A stretch of 44,411 nucleotides of DNA from Acidobacteriota bacterium. GTDB lineage: Bacteria; Actinomycetota; Acidimicrobiia; Acidimicrobiales; Acidimicrobilacustridaceae. Shown here one piece after another: positions 27,339-35,596 of the stretch. Below the pieces are notes generated by a model. The model was not told the origin of the DNA. It worked only from the letters and a program-made list of their open reading frames with translations, and did not search any database. Positions within the stretch are counted from its first letter, which is position 1. Each line of letters starts with the position of its first letter. The stretch spans positions 1 to 44,411 of the forward strand of contig JAGWYK010000012.1 of assembly GCA_018969405.1 (NCBI GenBank), given 5' to 3'. A program made the translations under genes and the position numbers.

Positions 27339-27596
27339 ATGCGGCGCTCGATCGATGACCTCCCGCTCACCGAAGCCGACCTCCCTGAGGGCGCCGACGA
27401 CGCCACCCCGGTGTCATGGGCCGTGGCCATCTGCGACGACTACGACGATGCCGAGCCGCGCGTCGTGCTCACCGTCGAGGATCTCGGTCGCCCCGGCACC
27501 GGCCTCGTCGTGCACCTCTCCCCCGACCACACCCGACGCCTGCGCGGCGCGCTGCATGACGCATTGCGCGAGATCGGTGAGGACCATGGCCGCTGA
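27339..27596 (+). CDS. Small unknown protein of the sulfite reductase operon
   Basis: 85 residues, beginning directly after the cobA stop (TAGATG) and ending 21 bases before the sulfite reductase ATG, so it is co-transcribed. An acidic N-terminal half (DDLPLTEADLPEGADD) is followed by two or three strands (VSWAVAICDDYDD, PRVVLTVEDLG, GTGLVVHLS) and a C-terminal amphipathic helix (PDHTRRLRGALHDALREIG). No cysteines suited to metal binding except one in AICDDY. I do not recognise the family. Its fixed place suggests a helper of sirohaem or sulfite reductase function, which is only a guess from position. Confidence 0.7.
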   Translation: MRRSIDDLPLTEADLPEGADDATPVSWAVAICDDYDDAEPRVVLTVEDLGRPGTGLVVHLSPDHTRRLRGALHDALREIGEDHGR

Positions 27597-27617
27597 CACC
27601 CCCACCCGGAGCAACCG

Positions 27618-29408
27618 ATGACCACGATCGTCCCCGCCCCTCAGGACCGCGACCTCGATGCCGAGCAGCAGGCCGACATCGAACGGTTCGAGGCCGCCAT
27701 CGCCCAGTACCTCGCCGAGGAGATCCCCGAGGACGTCTTCCGGGTGATGCGACTCAACAACGGCATCTACGGCCAGCGTCAGGGCGGCACCAACCAGATG
27801 GTGCGCATCAAGCTGCCCGCCGGCACCATCACCCCCGAGCAGCTCGACCTCATGGGCGTGCTGGCCGATGAGTTCTCCCGGGGCTGGGGCCACATCACCA
27901 CCCGGCAGAACATCCAGTTCCACTACGTCGAACTCCGACGGGTCCCCGATCTGCTGCGCCGTCTGGCCGAGGTCGGGCTCACCACCCGCGAGGCCTGCGG
28001 CGACACCGTGCGCAACGTGATGGCCTGCCATCTCGCCGGGGCATGCCCACACGAGAAGCTCGACGTCACACCCTGGGCCGAGGCCACCTTCCGTCACTTC
28101 GTGCGCAACCCGCTCGGTCAGCGCCTCCCCCGCAAGTTCAAGGTCAACTTCTCGGGCTGCTCGGCCGACTGCGGTCAGGCCATGTTCAACGACATCGGCG
28201 CGGTGGCGGTCACCCGCACCCTCGAGGACGGGACCGTCGAGTCCGGCTTCCGGGTCTACATCGCCGGCGGACTCGGTGCCACCCCGCATCCGGCCATGGC
28301 CCTCGAGGAGTTCACCACCCGCGAGGACCTGCTCCCCACCATCGAGGCCGCCCTGCGGGTGTTCGAGCAGACCGGCAACCGCGACAACAAGCTGCGGGCC
28401 CGCATGAAGTGGGTCGTGGACCAGCTGGGCATCGACGAGGTGCGCCGCCGGGTGCTCAAGGTGCGCCACACCCTGCCGGCCTCATCGTCCTGGCCCGGCG
28501 GCATCCCGCCCGAGGTCGTCACCGCTGGTGATGCACCGGCGGGCCGCGCCGAGGGTGGCGAGATCACCGATGTCGGTCAGGGTGTGGCCGTCACCATCCG
28601 CTCCTCCGATCCCTACGAGCGCTGGGTCGAGGCCAGTGTCATCCGGGGCACGGCCAACGGCACCGTCTCGGCGGTGGCCTACGCCGCGCTCGGTGACATC
28701 ACCGCAGCCCAGTTCCGTTCGCTGGCCTCCATCCAGCGCGAGCTCGGCGCCGATGTCCGCCTCTCGAACCGGCAGAACGTGGTGTTCCGCAATCTCACCG
28801 AGGCCCAGCTGCCCACGCTGTACGCCCGTCTCTCCGAGATCGACATGGCCCGACCGGGCGCCGAGCTGGCCCGCGATGTCGTGGCCTGCCCCGGTGCCGA
28901 CACCTGCAACATCGCCGTGACCCAGTCACGCGGACTGGCCAAGGCCATCGGCGACCGCCTCGAGGAGGAGGGTCTGGCCGAGGTCGGGGGCATCCGGGTG
29001 AACATCTCGGGCTGCACCAACAGCTGCGGTCAGCACCATGCCGCCGACATCGGCCTGTTCGGGGCCGAACGGCGCGCCAACGGACGCTCGCTGCCCGGCT
29101 ACCAGCTGCTGCTCGGTGGCTACGTCGGCGAGGAGTCCATCGTGTTCGGTCAGAAGGCGCTGCGACTTCCGGCCAAGGCAGCACCCGAGGCGGTGGCCTC
29201 GGTGGTGTCGCAGTTCGCCGGTGGTCGCAAGGCCGGCGAGACCTTCTCCGAGTGGCTGTTCCGTTCCGGCGGGGCCGGTGCCGTGGCCGACACGCTGCGC
29301 CACTTCGACATCGTGCCCTCCCCGGAGGAGGCCCCTGAGTACTACATCGACTACGACGAGACCGGTCCCTACGTGGCCGAGGTCGCCGAATCGGAGTGCG
29401 CGACATGA
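27618..29408 (+). CDS. sir: Ferredoxin-dependent assimilatory sulfite reductase
   Basis: 596 residues. Six-electron reduction of sulfite to sulfide on a coupled sirohaem-[4Fe-4S] centre. Two ferredoxin-like half domains repeat (GGTNQMVRIKLPAG...HITTRQNIQFHYV and DVRLSNRQNVVFRN), and the cluster ligands are CPGADTC (C-x5-C) and CTNSC (C-x3-C) near residues 435 and 475. Another cysteine pair (VNFSGCSADCGQAMF) appears in the first sirohaem-like half, as in nitrite/sulfite reductases of mycobacteria. CCGGAG precedes the ATG by six bases. Nitrite reductase is the main alternative, but cysH, sirohaem genes and cysD nearby favour sulfite. Confidence 0.93.
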   Translation: MTTIVPAPQDRDLDAEQQADIERFEAAIAQYLAEEIPEDVFRVMRLNNGIYGQRQGGTNQMVRIKLPAGTITPEQLDLMGVLADEFSRGWGHITTRQNIQFHYVELRRVPDLLRRLAEVGLTTREACGDTVRNVMACHLAGACPHEKLDVTPWAEATFRHFVRNPLGQRLPRKFKVNFSGCSADCGQAMFNDIGAVAVTRTLEDGTVESGFRVYIAGGLGATPHPAMALEEFTTREDLLPTIEAALRVFEQTGNRDNKLRARMKWVVDQLGIDEVRRRVLKVRHTLPASSSWPGGIPPEVVTAGDAPAGRAEGGEITDVGQGVAVTIRSSDPYERWVEASVIRGTANGTVSAVAYAALGDITAAQFRSLASIQRELGADVRLSNRQNVVFRNLTEAQLPTLYARLSEIDMARPGAELARDVVACPGADTCNIAVTQSRGLAKAIGDRLEEEGLAEVGGIRVNISGCTNSCGQHHAADIGLFGAERRANGRSLPGYQLLLGGYVGEESIVFGQKALRLPAKAAPEAVASVVSQFAGGRKAGETFSEWLFRSGGAGAVADTLRHFDIVPSPEEAPEYYIDYDETGPYVAEVAESECAT

Positions 29409-30112
29409 CCAGCGTCGATCTCACCCCCACCCACTCCGGCGACGACCATCTGCTCGACCGCGAGGAGCTCAACCGACGCAACATCGAGTTCGAGTCGGCG
29501 ACCCCCACCGAGATCATCCGGTGGGCCGCCGATCGGTTCGGTGATCGCCTCGTGGTCACCTCCAGTTTCGGCGACGCCGTGCTCGCCCATCTGGCCTGGC
29601 AGGCCGTGCCCGGCATCGAGGTGGTCCTCATCGACACCACCTACCTGTTCGCCGAGACCCTCTGGTTCGCCGACCACGCCGCGGAGCTCTTCAGTGGTCG
29701 GGTCCGCATCCAGCGACCGGCCGAGGATGTCACGCCCGACAACCAGTGGCTCGACGACACCGTCGGATGCTGCGCCCGGCGCAAGGTGGCTCCCCTCGCC
29801 GAAGCCCTCCAGGGGAATGCCGCCTGGATCACCGGGCTGCGCCGGGATGACAGCCTGCGGCGCGCCACCGCCCCGATCCTGTCCAACGATCTCCTGCGCG
29901 GCGTGGTGAAGGTCAACCCCATCGCCAACTGGACCGAGGCCGATGTCGACTCCTACACGATCGAGCACTGCCTCCCCGTGCACCCGATGACCGGCCGGGG
30001 CTACACCTCGATCGGCTGCTGGCCCTGCACCATCCCGCCCCGTGACGAATCCGACGCCCGCTCGGGCCGCTGGGCCGGACAGAACCGCACCGAATGCGGT
30101 CTCCACGACTGA
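29405..30112 (+). CDS. cysH: APS reductase (CysH, iron-sulfur type)
   Basis: 235 residues. Reduces adenylylsulfate to sulfite with thioredoxin. PP-loop variant VTSSFGDAVLAHL at 51-63, VVLIDTTYLFAET, then C122-C123 (VGCCARRK), C205-C208 (SIGCWPCT) and the catalytic C231 in the C-terminal ECGLHD. The paired CC...CxxC cysteines bind [4Fe-4S] and mark APS reductases; PAPS reductases lack them. Overlaps the sulfite reductase gene by ATGA. With cysDN this gives a direct APS-to-sulfite-to-sulfide route. Confidence 0.94.
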   Translation: MTSVDLTPTHSGDDHLLDREELNRRNIEFESATPTEIIRWAADRFGDRLVVTSSFGDAVLAHLAWQAVPGIEVVLIDTTYLFAETLWFADHAAELFSGRVRIQRPAEDVTPDNQWLDDTVGCCARRKVAPLAEALQGNAAWITGLRRDDSLRRATAPILSNDLLRGVVKVNPIANWTEADVDSYTIEHCLPVHPMTGRGYTSIGCWPCTIPPRDESDARSGRWAGQNRTECGLHD

Positions 30113-30133
30113 GGATCGCGGCCGACCCACTCC

Positions 30134-30139
30134 TACACT
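30134..30139 (+). promoter_or_regulatory. -10 element TACACT, leaderless start of the UbiB-like gene
   Basis: TACACT ends eight bases before the ATG at 30148, separating this gene from the cysH operon. Confidence 0.6.
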
Positions 30140-30147
30140 CGGCCTCG

Positions 30148-31746
30148 ATGCACGCTCCCCACGCGGCACTCGACGCCCCCGCCGATCTCGTCCTCGGATC
30201 CTTCTCCGACACCCCGGAATGGATCGTCGACCCTGACGCCATGCCCTGGCGTGCCCATGTCGACGACATCCGCTGGCTCACCGAGCACAGCCTCCCCGAT
30301 CTCATCGCCCCGCGGCGTCTGCCCCGCGGCACCCGGGTGTTCACCGTGCTGCGCCACTTCGGCACCGCGGTCGGCCTGTGGTACCTCCGGGCTCGGGGCA
30401 GGGAGAACAGCCGGACCGACCTCTCGCGTCGTCTGCGCATCGCCGCCGAGCACCTCGGTCCGACCTACATCAAACTGGCCCAGATCATCTCCTCCGGTGA
30501 AGGGCTGTTCCCCACCGAACTGGTCACCGAGTTCAAGAAGTGCCGAGATCAGGTGCCCGCCGAACCGTTCAGCGCCGTTCGGGCCACCGTGGAGGCCGAG
30601 TTCGGTCGCACCATCGAGGATCTCTTCGCCGAGTTCGATCCCACCCCGCTGGCCGCCGCCTCCATCGCCCAGGTGCATGCCGCCACGCTGCACACCGGTG
30701 AGCGGGTGGTGGTGAAGGTGCAGCGCACCACGGTGGCCGACCTCGTGCGCAAGGACCTCGGTGTCATGGCCTGGCTGGCGCCGTTCCTGGTGGGTCGCCT
30801 CCCCTTCGCCGCCCTCGCCAACCCGCCGGCGCTTGTCGAACTGTTCGCCGAGACCATCAGCGAAGAGCTCGACTTCCGGCTCGAGGCACAGAACATGCTT
30901 GATGTGGCGCGCAGCTTCGTGAACCTCGGCCAGCGCGGCTACGTCATCGCCCGCCCCCATCCCACGCTCGTCACCCGTCGGGTGCTGGTCATGGAGCGTC
31001 TCGACGGGTTCAACTTCGACGATGTCGACTCGATGCAGGCCGCCGGGGTCGACACCCATGCGGTCATCCGCACCGGGATGATCGGGTTCATGGAGGGCGC
31101 CATGATCGAGGGCATCTTCCACGGCGATCTCCACGGCGGCAACCTGTTCGTCCTGCCCGACGGTCGCGTGGCCCTGCTGGATTTCGGCATCACCGCCCGC
31201 CTTCCCGAGCACAAGCGTCGGGCCTTCCTGCGCATGATGCTCGGTGCCACCACCAACGATGTCCGCATCCAGTTGGCGGCTCTGCGCGATCTCGGTGCGC
31301 TGCCGCTCGACACCGATCTCGAGGTGGTCATCGCCGATCTCGGCCTCGACGGACCGCCGATCGATCCCACCAAGCTCTCCCCCGAGGAGATGATCGCCGA
31401 GATCCAGCGGGTGGTGAAACTGCTCATGGGCTACGGCGCCCGCCTGCCCAAGGAACTCATGCTCTATGTGAAGAACCTCGTGTTCCTCGACGGCGCCATC
31501 GCTCGGCTCGCCCCCGATCTCGACCTCTTCGCCGAGATCACCTCGATCTCGATGTACTTCGCCCAGACCCACGGCGAGAAGCTCTTCGCCGATGTGGGCG
31601 TGAATCCCACCAACTTCCAGGTGGACCTCAACGGCCTCCGGGATGCCGTCGGTGTGGATCACGGCACCGAGCGGTTCACCTATCGCGATCTGCGGGCCCG
31701 TCGGGAACTCATCACCTCACGTTTCGAACGCCGCGGCGTGAAGTAG
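30148..31746 (+). CDS. AarF/UbiB/ABC1-family atypical kinase
   Basis: 532 residues. Protein-kinase-like ATPase family linked to isoprenoid quinone or lipid metabolism. The family KxGQ motif reads KLAQ here (109-112, [17 protein letters not shown]), with Ala in place of Gly; the Ala-rich loop is AAAS at 169-172 and the ATP-site Lys is K190 (VVVKVQR). GDLHGGNLF and [10 protein letters not shown] form the catalytic and metal motifs. No clear membrane helix at the C-terminus, unlike E. coli UbiB. The upstream -10 hexamer and lack of ribosome site support the ATG at 30148. A hairpin follows the stop. Confidence 0.9.
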   Translation: MHAPHAALDAPADLVLGSFSDTPEWIVDPDAMPWRAHVDDIRWLTEHSLPDLIAPRRLPRGTRVFTVLRHFGTAVGLWYLRARGRENSRTDLSRRLRIAAEHLGPTYIKLAQIISSGEGLFPTELVTEFKKCRDQVPAEPFSAVRATVEAEFGRTIEDLFAEFDPTPLAAASIAQVHAATLHTGERVVVKVQRTTVADLVRKDLGVMAWLAPFLVGRLPFAALANPPALVELFAETISEELDFRLEAQNMLDVARSFVNLGQRGYVIARPHPTLVTRRVLVMERLDGFNFDDVDSMQAAGVDTHAVIRTGMIGFMEGAMIEGIFHGDLHGGNLFVLPDGRVALLDFGITARLPEHKRRAFLRMMLGATTNDVRIQLAALRDLGALPLDTDLEVVIADLGLDGPPIDPTKLSPEEMIAEIQRVVKLLMGYGARLPKELMLYVKNLVFLDGAIARLAPDLDLFAEITSISMYFAQTHGEKLFADVGVNPTNFQVDLNGLRDAVGVDHGTERFTYRDLRARRELITSRFERRGVK

Positions 31747-31747
31747 T

Positions 31748-31769
31748 CGTCCGCTCCCGAGGGCGGACG
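31748..31769 (+). terminator. Hairpin after the UbiB-like gene
   Basis: CGTCCGC and GCGGACG pair perfectly around an eight-base loop, starting one base after the stop and ending 14 bases before the nucS -10 element. Confidence 0.55.
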
Positions 31770-31783
31770 CTCGAGGATCCACC

Positions 31784-31789
31784 TACAGT
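31784..31789 (+). promoter_or_regulatory. -10 element TACAGT, leaderless start of nucS
   Basis: TACAGT ends seven bases before the GTG at 31797. Confidence 0.6.
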
Positions 31790-31796
31790 TGCCGCC

Positions 31797-32456
31797 GTGC
31801 GTCTCGTGATCGCCCGCTGCTCGGTGGACTACGCCGGTCGACTCTCGGCCCACCTGCCCAGCGCAATCCGCCTCATCATGGTGAAGGCCGACGGCTGTGT
31901 GGCCATCCACTCCGACGGTGGTGCCTACAAGCCGCTCAACTGGATGAACGCCCCCAACACCGTGGTGGAGGAGGAGACCTGCTGGGTCGTCACCAACCCC
32001 AAGGGCGAGACGCTCACCATCACCCTCGAGGAGGTCCTGCAGGATTCCGCCCATGAGTTCGGCGTCGACCCCGGTCTGCAGAAGGACGGCGTCGAGGCCC
32101 ATCTGCAGGCCCTGCTGGCCGAGCATCCGCACACCATCGGCGAGGGTCTCACACTCGTGCGACGAGAGTGGCCCACCGACATCGGCCCCGTCGATCTGCT
32201 GTGCCGCGATGCCGACGGGGTGGCCGTGGCCGTGGAGGTCAAGCGTCGCGGCGAGATCGACGGCGTCGAGCAGCTGGCCCGCTACCTCGAACGCCTCGAG
32301 CTCGATCCGCTGCTGCGACCGGTGCGGGGGATCTTCGTGGCCCAGTCCATCAAACCGCAGGCCAAGGTGCTGGCTGAGGCTCGCGGCATCACCTGGGTCG
32401 AGGTCGACTACGACGAGCTGCGCGGCATCGAGTCGAACGAGCTGCGCCTGTTCTGA
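31797..32456 (+). CDS. nucS: Mismatch-specific endonuclease NucS (EndoMS)
   Basis: 219 residues. Non-canonical mismatch repair nuclease that replaces MutS/MutL in most actinobacteria and many archaea. An N-terminal beta-rich DNA-binding and dimer domain (1-105: [34 protein letters not shown]) is followed by a RecB-like nuclease domain with D133 (GPVDLLC), E147 and K149 ([13 protein letters not shown]). The chain ends NELRLF, the hydrophobic tail type that binds the beta sliding clamp in mycobacterial NucS. GTG start is set by the -10 hexamer. Converges on the hydratase gene across a tandem repeat. Confidence 0.95.
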   Translation: MRLVIARCSVDYAGRLSAHLPSAIRLIMVKADGCVAIHSDGGAYKPLNWMNAPNTVVEEETCWVVTNPKGETLTITLEEVLQDSAHEFGVDPGLQKDGVEAHLQALLAEHPHTIGEGLTLVRREWPTDIGPVDLLCRDADGVAVAVEVKRRGEIDGVEQLARYLERLELDPLLRPVRGIFVAQSIKPQAKVLAEARGITWVEVDYDELRGIESNELRLF

Positions 32457-32475
32457 ATCGGGCCGCTGGGCCTCG

Positions 32476-32564
32476 CCCCTCGTCGTCGCCCCTCGGCGTG
32501 GCCCCTCGGCGTGGCCCCTCGGCGTGGCCCCTCGGCGTGGCCCTCGGCGTGGCCCTAGGCGTGG
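32476..32564. repeat. 13/12-bp tandem repeat between nucS and the hydratase gene
   Basis: Five 13-bp units (the first diverged, then four exact CCCCTCGGCGTGG) pass into two 12-bp units. The last unit differs by C to A at 32557, and this base creates the stop codon of the minus-strand hydratase gene. Confidence 0.85.
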
Positions 32565-33403
32565 AGAGTGTGACGTCCTCCGGCCAGCACGATCCGACCG
32601 TCCTGGCCTCGGGTCTGGAACACGCTCTCACCGGCGCCGAGACGCCACATCTCGATGGTGAGGTCCTCACCGGGGAACACCGGTGAGGCGAAGCGCCCCT
32701 CCATGGAGCGGAACCGGGCCGGATCGGACTCGCACAGGGTGTGCAGCAGGGCCCGACCGGTGAACCCGTAGGTGCACAGCCCGTGCAGGATCGGGCGGTC
32801 GAACCCGGCCAGTGCCGCGAACCACGGATCGGAGTGCAGAGGATTCCGGTCACCGGAGAGGCGGTAGATGAGCGCCTGATCGGGCCGGGTGCTGTAGGTG
32901 ACCGAATGGTCGGGAGCGCGATCGGGCGGGGCGTTGCGATCCCCGGAGGGGCCGCGGTCACCACCCCATCCACCCTCGCCGCGGATGAAGATGGCGCTGC
33001 CCACGGTGAGCAGCGTCTCACCGGTGGCATCGTCCACGCAGTCGCCCTCGAAGGCCACGACCGCGCCGGAGCCCTTGTCGTACACCCCGGTGATGCGACC
33101 GGTGGCGGTGAGGGACCCCTCGACCGGGATCTCGCGGTGCTGCACGAAGGACTGCTCACCGTGCACGAGCATGGCGAAGTTGAACTCGCCGATGGCGGCC
33201 ACCGCCCCGGCGATGCCGCCGCCGATCACCGCCGCCATGGAGGGCAGCACCCGCTGGGTGATCTCGTGGCTGTTCTCGGTGGTGAAGGCCAGTTCGTCGA
33301 GACCGGCCCCCACGCCGAGGGCGTAGAGCAGCGCATCCTTCGAGGTCCAGGAGTGGGTCACGGGTGCACCGGTGGCACCCACGACATCGTGGTTGATGGG
33401 CAT
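32555..33403 (-). CDS. MaoC-type R-specific enoyl-CoA hydratase
   Basis: 282 residues. Hydrates trans-2-enoyl-CoA to (R)-3-hydroxyacyl-CoA. Two hotdog halves: an N-terminal one without active site (about 1-145) and a C-terminal one (about 165-282) with the hydratase-2 motif YRLSGDRNPLHSDPWFA, catalytic D185 and H190, and then RPILHGLCTYG. It resembles the hydratase-2 part of peroxisomal MFE-2 and mycobacterial HtdY. It starts ten bases after the SDR stop on the same strand; the two genes would be co-transcribed. The stop falls in the last unit of a tandem repeat; a one-base reversal would extend the tail into Pro-Arg-Ala-Thr repeats. Confidence 0.92.
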   Translation of the reverse strand: MPINHDVVGATGAPVTHSWTSKDALLYALGVGAGLDELAFTTENSHEITQRVLPSMAAVIGGGIAGAVAAIGEFNFAMLVHGEQSFVQHREIPVEGSLTATGRITGVYDKGSGAVVAFEGDCVDDATGETLLTVGSAIFIRGEGGWGGDRGPSGDRNAPPDRAPDHSVTYSTRPDQALIYRLSGDRNPLHSDPWFAALAGFDRPILHGLCTYGFTGRALLHTLCESDPARFRSMEGRFASPVFPGEDLTIEMWRLGAGESVFQTRGQDGRIVLAGGRHTLHA

Positions 33404-33413
33404 GGTCGCCTCC

Positions 33414-34316
33414 TCAGGCGCGATCGTTGCCGAGCATGTCGGCGTTGGGACGGGCGGTGCTCATGAGCTCCTCGACCAGCGGGCCGACCGCCGAGGGATC
33501 GAGCACGTTGGTGACCTTCGGGCCCTGATGCCAGCCCTCGGAGACCGCCAGGAGATCGCCGCGCACGTCGAACACCCGGCCGGTGACCCCGCGGGACTCG
33601 GTGCTGGCCAGCCACACCACGATGGGGGCGATCCACTTGACCGACATGGCCTCCTTGACCTCGTCGGGGGCGTCACCGATGCCGAGATCGGCGGTGAGAC
33701 GGGTGAGGGCGGCCGGAGCGATGGCGTTCACGGTGACCCCGTAGCGGGCGAGTTCGTCGGCGGCGATGATCGTGAACGAGGCGATGCCACCCTTGGCGGC
33801 GCCGTAGTTGGTCTGCCCGATGTTGCCGTAGATGCCCGAGGGCGAGGTGGTGTTGATGATGCGGGCGTCGACGGCCTCACCCGCCTTCGCCAGATCGCGC
33901 CAGTGGGCCGCGGCGAAGTGCGAGGGGCCGGCGGTGCCCTTGAGGTGGACCTTGATGACGGCGTCCCATTCCGCCTCACTCATGTTGGTGAGCATGCGGT
34001 CGCGCAGGATGCCGGCGTTGTTGATGAGCACATCGAGTCGGCCGTAGGTGTCGATGGCCTGCTGGATCAGCCGTTCGGCGCCGTCCCAGTCGCTGATGTC
34101 GTCGGTGTTGACCACGGCCTCACCACCCGCCGCGACGATCTCGTCGACGACCTCCTGGGCCGGACCGCGATCGGTGCCGGTGCCGTCGCGGGAACCACCG
34201 AGGTCGTTCACCACGACCTTGGCGCCCTCGGCGGCCAACATGAGCGAGTGTTCGCGACCGATGCCGCGTCCTGCGCCGGTGACGATGCACACCCGACCTT
34301 CACACAAGCGGGCCAT
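33414..34316 (-). CDS. SDR-family dehydrogenase, (3R)-hydroxyacyl-CoA dehydrogenase type
   Basis: 300 residues. NAD-binding TGAGRGIG at 13-20, a D38 start of the NDLGGSRDGTG segment, NNAG at 99-102 and the catalytic set S158, Y171, K175 (TSPSGIYGNIGQTNYGAAKGG). The VVNDLGGSRDG and NNAGILRDRML segments are typical of the dehydrogenase half of MFE-2-like enzymes. With the hydratase encoded downstream it would catalyse the hydration and oxidation steps of an R-type beta-oxidation. GGAAGGAG six bases before the ATG at 34316 fixes the start. The upstream region contains two inverted repeats. Confidence 0.9.
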   Translation of the reverse strand: MARLCEGRVCIVTGAGRGIGREHSLMLAAEGAKVVVNDLGGSRDGTGTDRGPAQEVVDEIVAAGGEAVVNTDDISDWDGAERLIQQAIDTYGRLDVLINNAGILRDRMLTNMSEAEWDAVIKVHLKGTAGPSHFAAAHWRDLAKAGEAVDARIINTTSPSGIYGNIGQTNYGAAKGGIASFTIIAADELARYGVTVNAIAPAALTRLTADLGIGDAPDEVKEAMSVKWIAPIVVWLASTESRGVTGRVFDVRGDLLAVSEGWHQGPKVTNVLDPSAVGPLVEELMSTARPNADMLGNDRA

Positions 34317-34335
34317 CGATGACTCCTTCCCGAGG

Positions 34336-34381
34336 GCACGCCGCTGGCGTGCGGGAGAACGGGCACGCCCGGGCGGCGTGC
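34336..34381. promoter_or_regulatory. Pair of identical inverted repeats before the SDR gene
   Basis: GCACGCC/GGCGTGC arms occur twice: 34336-34352 (3-base loop) and 34363-34381 (5-base loop), 27 bases apart, 20-65 bases upstream of the SDR start. They could be protein sites or mRNA hairpins; no -10 element is clear here. Confidence 0.45.
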
Positions 34382-34465
34382 GGATCACGATCATGGCATG
34401 GACCCGGCCACCCCGCCGGAGCAACGCCATCGGCGGAATCCTTGTGGCCCTTGGTGTCGGCCTCC

Positions 34466-34483
34466 CTACCGACCAGTCGGTAG
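34466..34483. promoter_or_regulatory. TetR-style operator overlapping the desaturase promoter
   Basis: CTACCGAC and GTCGGTAG are perfect inverted 8-base arms around CA. The right arm overlaps the first three bases of the TAGAGT -10 element, so a bound protein would block transcription. Confidence 0.6.
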
Positions 34484-34486
34484 AGT
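34481..34486 (+). promoter_or_regulatory. -10 element TAGAGT, leaderless start of the desaturase gene
   Basis: TAGAGT ends six bases before the ATG at 34493. Confidence 0.6.
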
Positions 34487-34492
34487 GAGGTG

Positions 34493-35596
34493 ATGGTTCC
34501 TCCCGACGCCCCCGCCGCCACCCTCGACGCTCCGGATCTCGACCGGGAGAAGGCCGTGGGCAAGGGGTCGCTCATGCCGGTCATCGAGGTCATCCCCGAA
34601 GCCGCCTATCGCAATCCGACCTGGAAGGGCCTCGCCTACTTCGCCCGTGATCTCGCGATGTACATCGCCACCATCACCGGGCTCATCCTCATCACCAACC
34701 CCATCGCCACCATCGCCCTGTGGGTGCTCGGCGGCATGGTCATCTCCGGTCTGTTCATCGTGGCCCACGACGCCGCCCACGGTGCACTGTTCTCGAGCAA
34801 GCGCCTCAACCGCGTCGTCGGCACCATCGCCATGCTGCCCTCCTGGCATGTGTACGAGGGATGGGTGCTGGGCCACAACCGCATCCATCACAGCTACACC
34901 GTGCGCGAGGGTTTCGACTTCGTGTGGCATCCATACACACCCGAGCAGTACGCCGCCATGTCCCGCCTCGGTCGTCTGCGTCATCGCATCGAGTGGTCCT
35001 GGATCGGGGCCGGCGCCTACTACCTGCGCGAGGTCTGGTGGCACAAGATGATCGTGGGGGCCCCGCCGGCCCGCTGGGCCCCGGCCATCCGTCGCGACCG
35101 CATCATCGTGTGGTCCTTCGTCGGTGGATCGTCGCTGCTGCTGGCCCTGGTGGGATGGATGCAGTCGGCGAGCGTGCTCGGGGCGGTGTGGCTCCCGATC
35201 AAGGTGCTCGTCGTGCCCTTCCTCGCCTTCTCCTACATCATCGGATCCTTCGTGCATGTGCACCATGTGCAGCCCGACATCCGTTGGTGGAAGCGCCGCG
35301 AATGGACCAAGTTCCACGGACAGATGGAGGGCACCACGGTGCTGCGGGCCCGGTTCGGGCTCAACTTCTTCTTCCACTGGATCATGGTGCATGTGCCCCA
35401 TCACGTGGACATGCGCATCCCCATGTACAACCTCGAACTGGCCACCGACGCCATCAAGGAGGCCTTCCCGGGCGTGGTGCACGACGAACCACTGCGCTTC
35501 CGTGATTTCGTGGCCAACACCCGTCAGTGCCGGCTCTACGACTTCGATGCCGGCCGGTGGCTCACCTACCGCGAGGCGGCGGCGCAGCGACCGTGA
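34493..35596 (+). CDS. Membrane fatty acid desaturase
   Basis: 367 residues. Di-iron membrane enzyme that puts a double bond in acyl chains. The three histidine boxes are HDAAH at 92-96, HNRIHH at 128-133 and HVPHH at 300-304. Hydrophobic segments lie near 52-68, 72-92, 205-222 and 228-255. Box spacing fits the delta-12/omega-type FA_desaturase family, with a VHVHHVQPD segment before the third box. ATG at 34493 is preferred to a GTG three bases earlier because of the -10 spacing. Its 3' end overlaps the convergent CMD-fold gene by 35 bases. Confidence 0.9.
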   Translation: MVPPDAPAATLDAPDLDREKAVGKGSLMPVIEVIPEAAYRNPTWKGLAYFARDLAMYIATITGLILITNPIATIALWVLGGMVISGLFIVAHDAAHGALFSSKRLNRVVGTIAMLPSWHVYEGWVLGHNRIHHSYTVREGFDFVWHPYTPEQYAAMSRLGRLRHRIEWSWIGAGAYYLREVWWHKMIVGAPPARWAPAIRRDRIIVWSFVGGSSLLLALVGWMQSASVLGAVWLPIKVLVVPFLAFSYIIGSFVHVHHVQPDIRWWKRREWTKFHGQMEGTTVLRARFGLNFFFHWIMVHVPHHVDMRIPMYNLELATDAIKEAFPGVVHDEPLRFRDFVANTRQCRLYDFDAGRWLTYREAAAQRP

